DNA of 64,000 nucleotides from Lumbricus rubellus (GCA_945859605.1 OX243822.1:15159219-15223218); one strand, 5' to 3'. Positions 1 through 12,154 are shown, numbered from the stretch's first letter. Program-made: numbers and translations. Notes: generated from the sequence alone by a model not told the origin.

Positions 1-2230
1 TGTTTGAAAATCGTGTTAACCTACGAGGTCGCTTTCCAGCTTCGCGTGAACTGTTTCTACGCCGGTCAACGTCGCTCAACACTAGCGGATTCTGATCATC
101 GTCATCTGTTAACCCTTTACCCGTTTGCCCCGAAAATATCCGCTGAAAACACGGGCTTAACGGGAAAAATTAACTGGTAAAGGGTTAACAAGCAAATATA
201 CGATTATCTCGAGAAAGATCTTGAAAGAAAAAATCTGTCCGTGTTGTGGTATTTAAGAGCCTAAGCTAACGAAACCCAAAGTATTGTTGTGTAGTTGCGA
301 TGTTGGTGGATGGGTTGTGTAGCTTTTTATCTTTTGGATGCTTTATCCATCGAAATCACTTGGCATTCGCAGTTCAATTTTACTCGTCATGAAGATAGGT
401 GCAGGCCGAAGTTATCTGATGCTGATTCTGATCTGCTGCAAAGTCAAGAATTTCTCATTTTGTAAAAACCATATTCTGACTGTTGCGCATTCGAACTGTG
501 GCCACGTTGCTTATCGTTGAAACGAATGATACGAATTGATAATATGTGAGGCCGGGGCTCGAAACCCATTGCTTGTCTCTTCGTAGATATTACGGTAGAG
601 GCTGAAATATGTGAGCGGAGTCAAGAATGAAGAATATTATTCAATTTGACAGATGGCTTTGAATTTGCCATGATTTGCGGAGTAGCAAACTAATTTTTAT
701 TCCGTTTGCATTATTTGATTCAGAATATATTTCTTTGTTGCCCAGCAAAATTGCAGAATAATCAATTAGTGTAGTTTCTGAGGATTTTGATGATAAGGAT
801 ATTCATAAACTTTTTGTTTGATTTTTGCAATCTAAGGGCCTGGTAATGAAAGATTCAAACTTCGATTAGAAAAAATTATTTTCATTCTATAAAAATTATT
901 CTGAAGCCCGGCCATTGTAGCATATAACCGAATAAGAAGGTCAAAAATAATAATAATAATAAAAATGACAATTTCTATTTGCACTGTAACACAACCATGC
1001 TTTTTTACAGAGGCACCTCACATACTAATGAAAACGACATGTGATTTGTTTTGATCACATTTTGTCACATGTGATTTGTTTTGAGCCCCTGTGTCGCATG
1101 TATTCTATCATGATTGATTTCAGTTATGCGATGTCACTTTTGGTGTTAATGTGAATGAACTGTATGCAATTATCTGCTGTCAAAAAAGCCTGCTGTAAAG
1201 AGCTCCTGTTAAGTTTGTTTTTTAACTGCTGCATTGAATTTAGAACAAAACAGTGATGGTGTGTTAGTTTGATTCAAAATTTGATTTAATTAGATCATAA
1301 TCATTGGTTGGTTGGAGTTTATTTTGAATTGTGTGCAATTTGTGTGGGGGTTTGTTAACTAGTGTAGATTTTATAGTGAATCGTCACCAATTGTTATCCT
1401 CATTGTTATAGATTTGAGGAGAATTATCTGCATTCTTGAAGTTAAAGTCTTGCTGTTTTCTGATGGGTGCTCGTAGATTATGTTTGCAGGATGTGCAAAA
1501 CCCAATGGTCCCGGTTAAATTTTGTGGCAAAACTTGGAAACGCAAAGCTGGAAATCCGGAGTATGGGTAGTTTTCATATTGGATTTTATATATAGAATTC
1601 TAAAATTAAAGCAGTATCCAGCGATCTAACTGTTTCAATGCAGTACTATGCAATATGCAAACATGTGAGTGCATTAATTATAGCACAACCTTGTTATAAG
1701 TCTTTCAAAGCTTGTGTTATTACCAGTTTCAAGTGTTGCTTTTTTTTAAACACCCACTGTAGTGTATCTACGACTATACATATCTGGTGTAGCTCCTTTT
1801 ACACAAAATCCTCAGTGTGAACCAAACAAGATGGTTATTTTCAGAGTTCAGACCCAATACACAAACAATTAATTATGTCTAATTTTTTTATGATGGTATT
1901 AATGTCTAGTTGTAATTACCGATACAGTTCACGTGCATTGTGAGTACTGTTAAAATATGTTTAGCCCTGACTGGTATTTTCTGACTTAATTGAAATCCAA
2001 CATTTGAACATAGTACTCTACAAGTATTGTAATTATGCCTACAATCGATAGAAGTGCATTTTGTTTGAAAGGTATTGAAAAACTGCTGATTTCTCAAAGT
2101 TTTGGATTCCTGTTTAATATATTTTACATTTTTGATTTATGGTTGAATAAAATATGATCTATAATATTGATTCTTTTATGATTGCAGTAATACTTGTAGT
2201 CTTCTTGCAGCATTCTTACAAGTTAGCACC
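1..2230. other. Non-coding host DNA, no gene recognised
   Basis: I see only short chance open frames, none with a recognisable domain or a convincing splice-site pair. The stretch is A/T-rich with scattered GGCCTA-like words and a short ATA repeat near 945-960. It is probably intergenic or intronic DNA. Confidence 0.5.
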
Positions 2231-2239
2231 CACCTTAAA

Positions 2240-2475
2240 TTGTTAGCCGAAACGTGGCATAGTGCTGCATAGAAGCTTTGCTAAGGTCGGTCCGTCTTTC
2301 TGGGATAAGTTACCTATTAGTCTCCATAATTATTTGAACTTTGTCTTTCTTTACCCCTTTTCCGCAAGCGTTTGAAAGCCATTATCTTCGATTGTAGTTG
2401 GGTGTAAGGTCGGGAGCACCTCTGAGGAGTTCTCTTGAATTGGCGCTATAGAAATGTACGCTTACAATTACAATG
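2240..2475 (+). repeat. Degraded LINE 3' end
   Basis: One frame reads like the end of a LINE reverse transcriptase (GPSFWDKLP, matching the usual GPxIWNxLP signature). It is followed by GGGAGCACCTCTGAGGAG and a GGCGCTATA box, the same 3' tail found near 3,880, 29,235 and 54,355. No intact ORF remains. Assignment to an L2/CR1-like clade is inference. Confidence 0.45.
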
Positions 2476-3117
2476 TAGTTTACGCTTTACAAGGTAGTCC
2501 CGTGCAGGTTATTTCGCCAGCCAGTAACGAGTGACGAGAAAAATTCCAGGATGCAGAGCTTTTTTAACGTGCAGTTGTACACAAAATGTGCAGTCCTAAA
2601 TGGATTTGTGCAGTTGTAGAAGCACTTCTGTACATTTAAAACTAGCAAAAAATGGTCATTGTCTTCCGACTGGAAGTAATTTACCATGGAGGATGGGAAG
2701 GAAAAGAAGGAGTTGCGCAGTTCTAAAAATTCCTTAAAAACAGCCCTGCCGGCTGCCGGGATGTGCCCAATATGACGGACAGCACAACAGATTACTAGGT
2801 CAAGGCGGGTAATTAGAGCATTGTCTAATTATTATCCTTCACTTGGTTGTTGATTGCAGAAGCTCGACGTGTGCTCAGCTTTTTACACGAATTGATTTGC
2901 CCCGTTTTTAGCGTCGCTGTTCCTCCAATTTCCACGTAGTCGTGCTCTTCAGATAATACGGTCGTATCGATTAAATTAATGGTGGTCGCGTACGTGTATG
3001 GCGATCGTGATACTTTCAATAAGAAATACCTTGAAGACGGCTGGCGCGTTTGGCTGATTGTTTGACCAAATCACGCAGGCAGCCTAGTTTGTCACGCAGC
3101 TGTTCTTTCTATAGCAT

Positions 3118-3487
3118 AGTCGCAATAATAATAATAGTCTTTGTTTAATCTCAAATTGACATGAACGCAGTAGGCCTATGCCTATAGGGCTACGATTACA
3201 ATCCATAGTATGAGCGGATGGTCCCAATTTATTACACAAGTCGAATTGTAGGCCTTATGTTTGGCAGCTATGCAAGCGTTCAAATTCGTAGCTAGCTACT
3301 CAGTCTGGTCATTTTGCAGACGTGGGAGCGGGCACTAGCAACGGTAGCGGGAAGCGATCCCGCGCCATCCGCGTTTAAAAAGGTAGTCAGAAATTTCGGC
3401 GATGAAAATGAAAATTTCCTCCTCGAGTTCAGCGGACTTCAGCCCCCCCCCCCCTTCAACTGAAATCCTGGCGCCGCCACTGGTCCT
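3118..3487. repeat. Direct duplication, copy 1
   Basis: This block recurs after the assembly gap. The run with TTTAATCTCAAATTGACATG and the run with TGGTCCCAA..TTATTACACAAG appear both here and in 3,688-4,768, as does the end CCTGGCGCCGCCACTGG. The copies differ by substitutions, and copy 2 carries about 0.6 kb of extra sequence. Confidence 0.7.
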
Positions 3488-3687
3488 NNNNNNNNNNNNN
3501 NNNNNNNNNNNNNNNNNNNNNNNNNNNNNNNNNNNNNNNNNNNNNNNNNNNNNNNNNNNNNNNNNNNNNNNNNNNNNNNNNNNNNNNNNNNNNNNNNNNN
3601 NNNNNNNNNNNNNNNNNNNNNNNNNNNNNNNNNNNNNNNNNNNNNNNNNNNNNNNNNNNNNNNNNNNNNNNNNNNNNNNNNNNNNNN
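3488..3687. other. Assembly gap (200 N)
   Basis: Exactly 200 undetermined bases, a typical scaffolding placeholder. It lies between the two copies of the duplicated block, so a collapsed or haplotypic duplication is possible here. Confidence 0.95.
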
Positions 3688-4768
3688 GTCGTAATAATAA
3701 TATTAGTTTTGGTTTAATCTCAAATTGACATGAACGCAGTATGCCTATAATGTAATGTTCGGTTGTGGGACCGTCAATCTGGAATGACCTCCCCTCAAAC
3801 CTCCATTTCCTCCACCTGTCTACTCAATCTTTATTTCTCAAGTCTCTTAAATCTTTTTTCTTTGGTCGTGGCTGGGCTGGGAGCGCCTCTGAGTAGTTTC
3901 TTGAAGAGGCGCTATATAAATTCTAATAATGAATGAATGAATGTAGGCCTAATGTAATGTAAATCTTCGAGAATTTCTCAGCGCGCACAAAAGCCACGTC
4001 AGGGAGACCAGCTAGCTTTTTCACCGGCGCTATAGCTGCAAAGGTTTGTCAGTCACTCATTAAATTGAGTAAAGCGGGGAGGAGACCCGACCGACGACTC
4101 CAATTGGAGCGTAGACTCGGAACCGACCTGGGCTGGCGAATCAAAGTCCACCGTGCCCACCTTCTCGTGGTGCGACCTGTTAGTAACCTTTCCGTATGGA
4201 AGGGTGAACGAACGGGCACGGATGGCAAACAGGGGGAAGGCAATGGCAAACCACCCCTTATCTTCTGCCAAGAAAATTGAAATGATGTATAGGATACATC
4301 AGGGATATCGCCAGAGCTGCAGAAGCTGACGGCACCAGGTGGTGATAGCTGCAATTACAATCCGTATAGCATGAGTGGATGGTCCCAACTTATTACACAA
4401 GTCGAATTGTATTGTTTGGCAGCTATTTATGCAAGCGTTCGAATTCGTAGTTTGTTACTCAGTCTGGTCATTTTGCCGACGTGGGAGCGGGCACTATAGG
4501 ATTCTAGGAACGGTAGCGGGAAGCGATTCCGCCCCCTTAATTTTATCAGTAGCTTAGCTAGGGAGGCTAAGCTACTGATAAAAGGCCATCCTTTTTTTTA
4601 CCATGTAAACAAAATATTTCCACGATTAGCCAAACCCCCCCCCCCAAAAAAAAGTAGCCTAACCAAATGACTAAAAAGGTCGTCAAAAATTTCGGCGATG
4701 AAAATCAAAATTTACTCCGCGAGATCTGTCCCCGGCCCAAACTGAAATCCTGGCGCCGCCACTGGCCC
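3688..4768. repeat. Direct duplication, copy 2, with inserted repeats
   Basis: Second copy of the block at 3,118-3,487. It matches at both ends (3,688-3,760 and about 4,351-4,768) and is interrupted by a LINE 3' fragment (3,745-3,945) and about 330 bases of unrecognised, possibly repetitive, sequence (4,020-4,350). No gene is visible. Confidence 0.65.
3745..3945 (+). repeat. LINE 3' end with GAAT microsatellite tail
   Basis: A short frame reads VGPSIWNDLP, the C-terminal signature of many LINE reverse transcriptases. It runs into GGGAGCGCCTCTGAGTAG, a GGCGCTATATAA box and a (GAAT)n tail. A near-identical tail occurs at 54,345-54,415. This is a 5'-truncated, dead copy. Confidence 0.6.
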
Positions 4769-4811
4769 TTATACTCTCTCTGTGCCAGGGTTGGCAATTG
4801 GATCTTAGATC

Positions 4812-4870
4812 TGTATGTCTGTCTGTCTCTGTGTCTGTCTGTCTGTGTCTGTCTGTCTGTCTCTCTCTCT
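4812..4870. repeat. (CTGT)n/(CT)n microsatellite
   Basis: Simple tetranucleotide and dinucleotide repeat just 3' of the GPCR stop codon. No coding value. Confidence 0.9.
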
Positions 4871-4907
4871 CAATGGCTAGTGACGTACGTTTTCCTGGCC
4901 AATAATG

Positions 4908-7393
4908 TCACCGAATCGATATCGACAATAGAACCGCGTAGGCCTTTCGAAACTGCTTATTCATGATACCATAGATGATGGGATTGACGCAGGACCCCGC
5001 CCAGAACCCCAGCGACGCCGTCATGTACCAACTGCGATGCAGTCTGCTCCCTTCATCGAACAGATTCATCAGCGCAAACGGGAGATAGGTGAGAACGAAC
5101 GCAAGGAACACGACGAGTATCATACGCAGAGAACTGAGCCGACCTCGCCCGGCAATCGATTGGCGGCGCCACCGTGACGACGCCGCCGCCGCCGCCACCT
5201 GGTGACCGGGAAGGATGCCGTTAACTTCCTGTGGGGATGACCGGATGTAGCTCTCGTCGTCGTTCTTGGGGACCTGAGAGGTGCGGCTGTCGCAGTCGGC
5301 GTAGCTTATGGAGATGGTGGGGCCATTCTGGGTGCACCAGCATTCTGTACAGCTGCAGACGTAGGAGGTGGACTTGATGTTGTTGGTCTTTGAGCGAAGA
5401 ACGGTCGCGGTGCTTGGTAGGCCTACGGTAGCTAAAGGCAATCAATCAAATCAATTAATAGATCAATCAATCTATCGATCAATCATTCAATCAAACAATC
5501 ATTCACTCAATCGATCAATCAATCTATCGATCAATCATTCAATCGATTGATCAATCAATCAAACAATCAGCTAGCAGACAATTGACTTGATTGCTACAGA
5601 AATCTCAGGTAAACTTAGAAATAAAACAGAAACAAAAAGTTCAAGATAATATGCAGAATCTGATGTAGCCTAGTCAACACGATAAACCCTAGATTAGATT
5701 AGATTAGATTAGATTAGATTGAAATGAGTTAGAGCTGAGCTAATCATTTTGAGCTTCGCAACTTACCGCAGTCAACGGAATTCGTGACCGGAAGTTTCTC
5801 GATGAGGTCAGGGTAGGGTGGATTGACGACCTCTCTTCCTTTGTCATCCACCGTCTCACCCGTGATGGCCGGTACTGCTGCGCTAGATTCACCTCCTCCA
5901 TTATGACCACTCAAACCATCGTTACCTGGTTCGTCTTCCCGACATGAAGTCCCCGTGGGATCTTTGGAGAAATTGGCTAGGGACAGAAATGGTTCAGGAA
6001 ATGGTAGAGGCCCTATGGTGAAAGACACTGTAGGCCCTGGAGGTATTACAGGCCCTGGAGACACAGAAGAACCGGGATGCATTAGAGGTCCAGGGGACAC
6101 TAAAGGCCCTTGAGATAATAACATTCCTGGAGAAATTAAGGAACCTGGAGATTCTAAGGATCCAGGGGATACTAAGGGCCCTGGAGATAATGAAGTCTCC
6201 GGAGAAATTAAGGGACCTCGAGATTTTAAAAATCCAGGGGACATGGTGGGCCTCGTCGATAGCAGAGACCGTGGAGACCCTAATGGATCGGGGGACACAA
6301 TCGGCCCTTGTGATACAAAGGACCCCTGAGTGAGCAGAGACCTTGGGGACATCAACGTTCCCCGGGACGCCAGAGGAATCATGCTGAGGGACCTGACCAC
6401 AGTCTCCCCACGGATCAAATCCAGCGACCCAGCACTCAAACACCTCAATTTCTGTCTCCATCCACGGTTAGAACTGACTCCATGTTCCCTAGGAATCAGC
6501 ACCAACTGTTGCTGCCCGCGAAGGGCACCGGTGGGCTCCGTAGCGACACCATGCAACGGTCTTTGGTTGCTGCGGTGGAGCAGCTCGAGGGGCGGTCTAC
6601 TGTGGGTTCGATGGTGTAGACAGATGCGTCGTTGACTACGAATGGCCGTTCTCCAGATAACGACATAGCAATATCCCATGATGGCACAGGGCAGGATGAA
6701 TCCAACGCAGAAGATCGTCGATAGCGTAACCCTCGACTCACGGCGCAGATAGTTGCACCGCCCGAGTTGATCCGAGTACCCGACGGCCGCGTGCCACCCG
6801 AGCACTCCGGGTAGCACGATGAGGAAGGCGACCACCCAGACGCAGACGACCTGGCAGGCGATGGCCGGTCGTGAGGACACGTTTTGGAATCGACGGGGGT
6901 GGACGATAAGGACGTACCGGTTGAGGGCGATGAGAGCGATGTGTAACCCGGACGTGAGGAGCATCATTGCTCCAAAGTAGGTGAGGAATCGGCAGAGGGA
7001 GCTGGGGTAGCGCCAGGCGCGGTGGAGGTAGGAATCGACGAAGAAGGGAAGGATGAGGGCGTTGAAGACGAGGTCGGTGGCCGACAGGGAGGCGATGAAG
7101 ACGTTGTAGGAGCGGTGGAGACGGGGGCAGCGGGCGATGACGACGAGGACCTGGACGTTGCCCGTCAGACCGACGACGATGATGAGGACGATGATGGCGG
7201 CACCGATCCGGCCAAGGACGTTGTCTGGATCGACGATCGGGGTCCAGGTGGCGGAGGCGGTGGTGGTGGAGTTCCAGGCCAAGGGTATGGTCTCCAGGGT
7301 GACGTTGCCCGTCTGGGGGTGGAAGCCGGCGATGAGGGGATCCATCGTAATTGTAATAATTATTTTTCTTTTATTTTTTGGCTGCAATAACAT
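4908..7393 (-). CDS. Rhodopsin-family GPCR, two coding exons
   Basis: A seven-transmembrane receptor in two minus-strand exons. Exon 1 (7,393-5,767) carries TM1 (GLTGN), TM2 (SLSATDL), TM3 ending in NRYVLIVHP, TM4, TM5 and a very long third intracellular loop. Exon 2 (about 5,431-4,908) carries TM6 (FVLTYLPFALMNLF) and TM7 (CVNPIIYG). The donor is GCG|GTAAGT. Acceptors TTTAG and CCGTAG, 9 bases apart, both keep the frame. The first ATG is at 7,393; a second at 7,345 sits just before a short N-terminus with two N-glycosylation sites (NVT, NST) and is equally likely. The total is about 700-716 residues, longer than usual because of the loop repeats. NRY in place of DRY is seen in GPR84/moody/melatonin-like receptors, so an orphan peptide- or amine-like receptor is a fair guess. 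The ligand is unknown. Confidence 0.85.
5443..5725. repeat. Intronic simple repeats
   Basis: The GPCR intron is filled by an (ATCA/ATCG)n array (5,443-5,570) and a (TTAGA)n array (about 5,690-5,720). The same ATCA-type repeat recurs upstream of exon 1 near 7,395-7,480. Confidence 0.85.
6024..6357 (-). repeat. Hexapeptide repeat region in GPCR loop 3
   Basis: About eighteen consecutive 18-bp units encode hexapeptides of the form LxSPGP/LxSPGS within the third intracellular loop of the receptor. The register is kept throughout, so the array is translated. It is proline- and serine-rich and probably disordered, with many possible phosphorylation sites. Confidence 0.8.
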
Positions 7394-8038
7394 AATTGAT
7401 CAATCTATTGATTGGCTGATTTATCTATTTATTTATTGGTTGATTGATCGATCAATTGATTGATTGATTGATTGATTATCTTACCAGACCAGCGATCAAA
7501 TCGATCTGCATATTATTATAGGCTGTGTGGAAAAGTCAAATAAAGAACTAATTTCAACTCGTGATTTTCTTTTTTCGTTATAGGCCTACAGACAAGATAA
7601 GTGAGTAAGTAATTTCACAGCACATTCTGTGAGCTGGCTACTGTACCAACGACCTATCGATCAATCAATGCTCGTTTATTTCGAACGCAGTGTGTCAGAG
7701 ATGCATAATTATCTGCTAACAAGATAATGCCATTTTAGGTTCTCGATTGCGATGTGACATGATGGCATCTGATTCATTTAGGCTGTCTAAAAGATAATCT
7801 TGGCAATTTTAAAGCTGAAGGTAAGTTTAAGCAAACAGATTCTGTGCTAAAACGTTTAGCTTTTGCTGGTCAAGTCTGGTAGGGCTATAGAATTCACCAC
7901 GTCAACGGCCATCTCGCATTCGCAACGTGAAGTCATAATCAGTCAATGAATTAGGCCTATTGACTTCCATCAACCCGAGATGATTGATTCATTGATTGTA
8001 ATCAGATCTTTCATTCTGCATATAGGCTATCTGCATTC
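7394..8038. other. GPCR upstream region
   Basis: Contains a TGAT/ATCA repeat (7,395-7,480) and otherwise unremarkable sequence. No further exon or promoter element can be named with confidence. Confidence 0.4.
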
Positions 8039-8049
8039 GTGACCGAACT

Positions 8050-8217
<168 letters not shown>

Positions 8218-8357
8218 CGTAGGGCCTATACAATTGAAAGTTTTTGTTTGGGTTCTTAAGTCTTGAATGGGTGTTGCTCGGAAGTATCTTTGTGATCTTA
8301 TGATTCACCCATTTCGGCCACTTCGCTGCACGCGTCCTCTTTAATCCTCTGATCGGC

Positions 8358-8985
8358 TTGACATGTTTGTTCCCCTCGTCAGGACCGCTATGGCTCAGTC
8401 CAGATGCTTTGTCTGCATATATCTATGATTCTATAAATTGTTGCCTAGGACATTTGATGGTTATTTTTGTCAGGGAATTGCTGTACATAACCATTTCACT
8501 AGAACTCTGTTACACTACCGCACCGATGTTGCACATACTAGGATGAAATTATTTTCGATTAAATGTTCTGGCCCTATGATATGGAATAACCTCCCAAAAT
8601 ATATTACACTTATACCCACCATTAACATGTTTAAGAAAAAATTAAAAGACTGTTTAATCTCTGTTTACTAGATTTAAACAATTGGTCATAATTTGTTTTT
8701 TTCTTGTTTTTTGTTTTGTTTTGAAATCTGTGTGTCATTTCATTTCAGTTTGCTTTCGTTTCATGTGTAAGATGTTGTGCTTTGCACTGTTTTTTTTACA
8801 ATAGCCAAATGTTATTGAGAAAGGAAGGGTCAATCCAGCCTCAGCGGGTCCATACGACCTTTTTGGATTGACCCTTTGACTTATGCACCGATCACTCGAA
8901 AGTCATTGAATTTGTACTGATTACTGCTCTTTTGTACGTGTTTGATGCTTTGTCAATAAACGGCTTACTTACTTACTTACTTACT
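8358..8985 (+). mobile_element. 5'-truncated LINE 3' end
   Basis: Around 8,438-8,671 one frame encodes the C-terminal end of a LINE reverse transcriptase, with FSIKCSGPMIWNNLP followed by a basic FKKKLKD segment before the stop. A 3' UTR of about 300 bases follows, then a (CTTA)n tail at 8,960-8,985. Only the 3' end is present, so the copy is dead. The clade (CR1/L2-like) is inferred from the signature. Confidence 0.7.
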
Positions 8986-9049
8986 ATATAGTCCTTGTCT
9001 TAGGGTTTCGGAAATGGACTTCCGCCATCTGTTCGCTCCACTTTTCTAT

Positions 9050-9185
9050 CTGGTATAGCCTATCCTTTCCTCGTCTCTCTCTCACCCTCCTCAAATCCTG
9101 CTTTTTTTTCTCGGTGTAGATCGCACCGGGAGCGCTTCTGAAAAGCTTTTGCTGATAGGAGCGCTTTATATATGGAATTATTCAC
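9050..9185 (+). repeat. LINE/SINE-type 3' tail fragment
   Basis: Contains CCGGGAGCGCTTCTGAAAAG and GGAGCGCTTTATATA, a diverged copy of the tail shared by the LINE and SINE fragments in this window. No coding sequence remains. Confidence 0.4.
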
Positions 9186-9284
9186 ACACATGTACAATAA
9201 AAAAACATTAGAATAAGGTAGGATACACGTATACGGCAATTTGGTCATAGGATAACTCAAATTTTTCAGCTAGAAAAACCCCTC

Positions 9285-9490
9285 TGAAAGGTGTGGCACG
9301 TTGGCTGATTGGTTAGACCGGTCGGCCTGCAACGTGGAGGGTAGGCCTACTTGTTCGAGTCTCGCTCAAAAGGCAGTTGCTGTGAAGGGACCTTGAGCAA
9401 GTCCTTCACTCAGAGTAACTGCTACCGGAGGAGTTATCGCTATCGATGTTCTGCCGTATGCGGTCGTGCGTGCACATTATTGAACTTTGA
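9285..9490 (+). repeat. tRNA-derived SINE
   Basis: The head carries a pol III A-box-like TTGGTTAGACCGG and a B-box-like TTGTTCGAGTC about 60 bases apart, followed by a non-tRNA body containing CCTTGAGCAAGTCCTTCACTC. The body phrase matches the SINEs at 9,495-9,741 and 29,075-29,300. It is not a functional tRNA because the acceptor stems do not pair. Confidence 0.6.
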
Positions 9491-9494
9491 AAGT

Positions 9495-9741
9495 AGGGCA
9501 ATATCAAACGAATTGCATGTATGAGCACTTGTTATAGCGCTCCTTCAAAATATGTTTATTCTTAGAGGCGCGCCCGACCACAGCGCGGACACTGCATCGG
9601 AGTTTCACGCCGAAGCACATGAGCAATGGCGAGTAAAGGACTTGCCCAAGGTCCTACGCGGCGGCTTGAGGAGGGCTCGAATTCGCAACCTATCAACTGC
9701 AAGGCACCGAACATACCTCTGCACCACCGCTCCCCACTGTA
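9495..9741 (-). repeat. tRNA-derived SINE, inverted copy
   Basis: On the minus strand it reads GGGGAGCGGTGGTGCAGAGG at the head, then CCTTGGGCAAGTCC, GTGAAACTCCGATGCAGTG and a tail AGCGCTATAACAAGTGC. It is the same family as the plus-strand copy at 29,075-29,300. The short open frame over it is not a gene. Confidence 0.65.
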
Positions 9742-11669
9742 CTATATTGCATGGTATTTACTGTGTAAGGTAAAATGAGCCGATTTCATACTTACTCTCA
9801 AGTCGTCATACGTATGATGGTAGAGAGAACGGTCAAGACAATTCCACATTCGATCATTCCTGCTTTAAGCTTACTGTTTGTTATCCAGTACGGTCAGATT
9901 TCTTCACAAGCGCAAGAGTCCAGTTAACTCAGTGTGTTCCTCATGAAATCTTTTGTCTTTGACTGTTCTGTCTGCTATTGCGACAATCCCTCATCGCTCA
10001 TCAGACTCAGCATCTATCTATCTTGCATCGCATCCGCAGCACATGATGCTTGATTCCAATACATCACGTGTGGCATCGACTCGCCCGCATCCATAAAGCG
10101 CCTAAACCCGAGTGCTGATGCGTGCGATAAGACATGACTCACGTCACGGCTAAGTGAACACGTGGTGCTGACCTTTCACGCAGAATCAATAGGATGCAGC
10201 ATCAGGTTGAGAATGATAGACGGGAAGGATAGTAAGAAGGGAGAGAATAATTTCCGTGGGTTCTGAGGAGTGAGGGCGAAGATATTAAGCAACGAACTTT
10301 AGACATTGGTAGTTTACTATTACGGTTTATACAAAGTCTGAAGAATCAAGACTGGCTGTAAGCTTATATATAATTATATATATATATATAATATATAATT
10401 CTATATATTATTATATATATTTATGTATAATTATATATAATTATATATAATATATATTTAATATATATATTTATATATATTTATATATAATTTTATATAT
10501 ATATAATATGTAGGCTATATATTGTGTTTGGCCAGCAGTCATTGCTATTTAGCCTAAACTTGTGATCTTTAATTTGAAAGAAACCTTTGCGGTACAGGAA
10601 GCCATGCAAATGCAATGCAATATGATCAAAGCACTGCAATGCGACTACATGTATGCTTATAAATCTTGATGAGTTAATTACAAATAGCACTCGTCGAAGA
10701 GTTCTGAACTCTGGAGATTTGCTTTTAAAGTATTAGAAATGTATTTTTGTAGTTACACGTGTACGTGTATATCTGTTGCACCGTGCTTAGTAAGTTAGCA
10801 TATTCCATAGTTGTCTAAAACGTTTTTTCGTTTTTTATTCGTTCCCAAAAAACGTCGTATTTTGGGTTTTATTTTTTCCATCGTTTTATTCCGTTTTTGA
10901 TTTTTTATGTAACGCTATTTATTTATTTTCTGTCTCTTACTATTTTCCTTAATTGTATTTTTCCTGATTATTTCTTACGTTTTCAGCCCAATCTCAAGGT
11001 TTCAGCTAACTGATGTCATTATTTAATTGTTTAACGTCATCATTTAGAGATACATGTAGTAAGTAAACAAGGGTTTTAATTTTAAAATGCAGTTTAAGAT
11101 GTACAAAGTCAAATTATTATTTTCCATTTCCTTTTTTCCGTTTTTTTTATTTTTTGCGAATTAAACGACTTTTTCCGGGTTTTTAAAATTCCGTTTCCAT
11201 ATTTTTTACATCTATTGCATAATCTCCAACAGAAATTTGTCAGTGGCTATGCCACATGCGCGGGATCCTGGCCTCCAAGTTCTGACCTAAGGCACTCCAA
11301 TTATGGAAGTGTATATATAGCCTAATCTGTCATGAGAACGCTGCTGAATACATCTGTGTCCGTTGAAAGCGTCACGAATAGGATTTCGCAGAACTCGTCT
11401 CTCCCCTGCATAGGCCTATAATGATTGTCATCTGGAGCTGTGGACTTTGTAAGGGTTTCTGGGAAATCTAAGAATTACGACCGGCATCGGATCACCATGG
11501 TAACGAATATAATATGGGAAGATTCGTATTCATTAGCGAATTTAGCGATGCAACACACACTGCAGACGTTGATTAAAGCGGGTGATGTTACCGCGGGGGC
11601 TGTGGAAGGTGATCGCCCTTGTCGTACGGTGATGATGATGATGGTGATGGTGGTGGTGGTAGTGCCATG
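9742..11669. other. Non-coding, A/T-rich spacer
   Basis: No gene recognised. A (TA)n-rich microsatellite occupies about 10,365-10,510 and T-rich DNA lies at 10,815-11,215. A GAT/GGT repeat ends just before the target duplication of Polinton A. Confidence 0.5.
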
Positions 11670-11675
11670 GTGGGT
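11670..11675. repeat. Target-site duplication of Polinton A, left
   Basis: GTGGGT immediately outside the left terminal inverted repeat. It is repeated exactly at 28,444-28,449. Six-base duplications are diagnostic of Polintons. Confidence 0.9.
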
Positions 11676-12129
11676 AGTAGATGTAAAATTAATTAGCTGG
11701 CTATTTTTGAAGAAGCCTGATATTGAAGATAAATTAAGTTAAAATGGTGATAAAGGATAAGCTGGTGTTTTTCCTATTGAAGCTAAAATAAGCTGGCTGA
11801 TTTTGGTTTTAAGAAAAATTCTTAATAGAATGGATTCTTTGGCTATTTTCTAAGAAGCCTGATATTGAAGAAAATATCAGCTAAAATGGTGTTTAAAAAA
11901 AATCAGATGTCTTTTTTAATTTTCTGGATGTCTTTTATTATTTCCTGAGGGGGGTGCTCGGTAGTACAGTGGATAGCGCGCTGGACTGTCGACCAAGAGG
12001 TCGGGGGTTCAATTCCCCGCCGGGGCAGAAATTTGTTACGAGATTTCTGTTCCACAAGCCGACTCAGCTATGATGAGTACACGGTCAGTGGATGATGAGA
12101 CGGTGAGGGAGAGGATTGGTCACCACCCT
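11676..12129 (+). repeat. Left TIR of Polinton A
   Basis: 454 bp, the reverse complement of 27,990-28,443 with few mismatches. It starts AGTAGATGTAAAATTAATTA. The inner part is a tRNA-derived SINE-like unit. Internal sub-repeats of the GCCTGATATTGAAGA and GATGTCTTTT type are visible. Confidence 0.9.
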
Positions 12130-12154
12130 CATATGCCGAGGCCTTGAAAATGAA
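11945..12154 (+). repeat. tRNA-like SINE inside left TIR
   Basis: Contains a perfect A-box TAGTACAGTGG and B-box GGTTCAATTCC at tRNA-like spacing, then a non-tRNA body. The acceptor and anticodon stems do not pair, so it is a pol III retroposon rather than a tRNA gene. Preceded by GTCTTTTATTATTTC (11,930-11,944). The inverted counterpart is at 27,984-28,174. Confidence 0.7.

Noticed and set aside
1478..1575. Possible small exon after TTTGCAG
   Set aside because: An acceptor-like site and a short open stretch exist, but there is no good donor and no partner exon.
11945..12030. tRNA gene in the Polinton A TIR
   Set aside because: A and B boxes are perfect, but the acceptor and anticodon stems do not pair and a SINE body follows. 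It is a tRNA-derived SINE.
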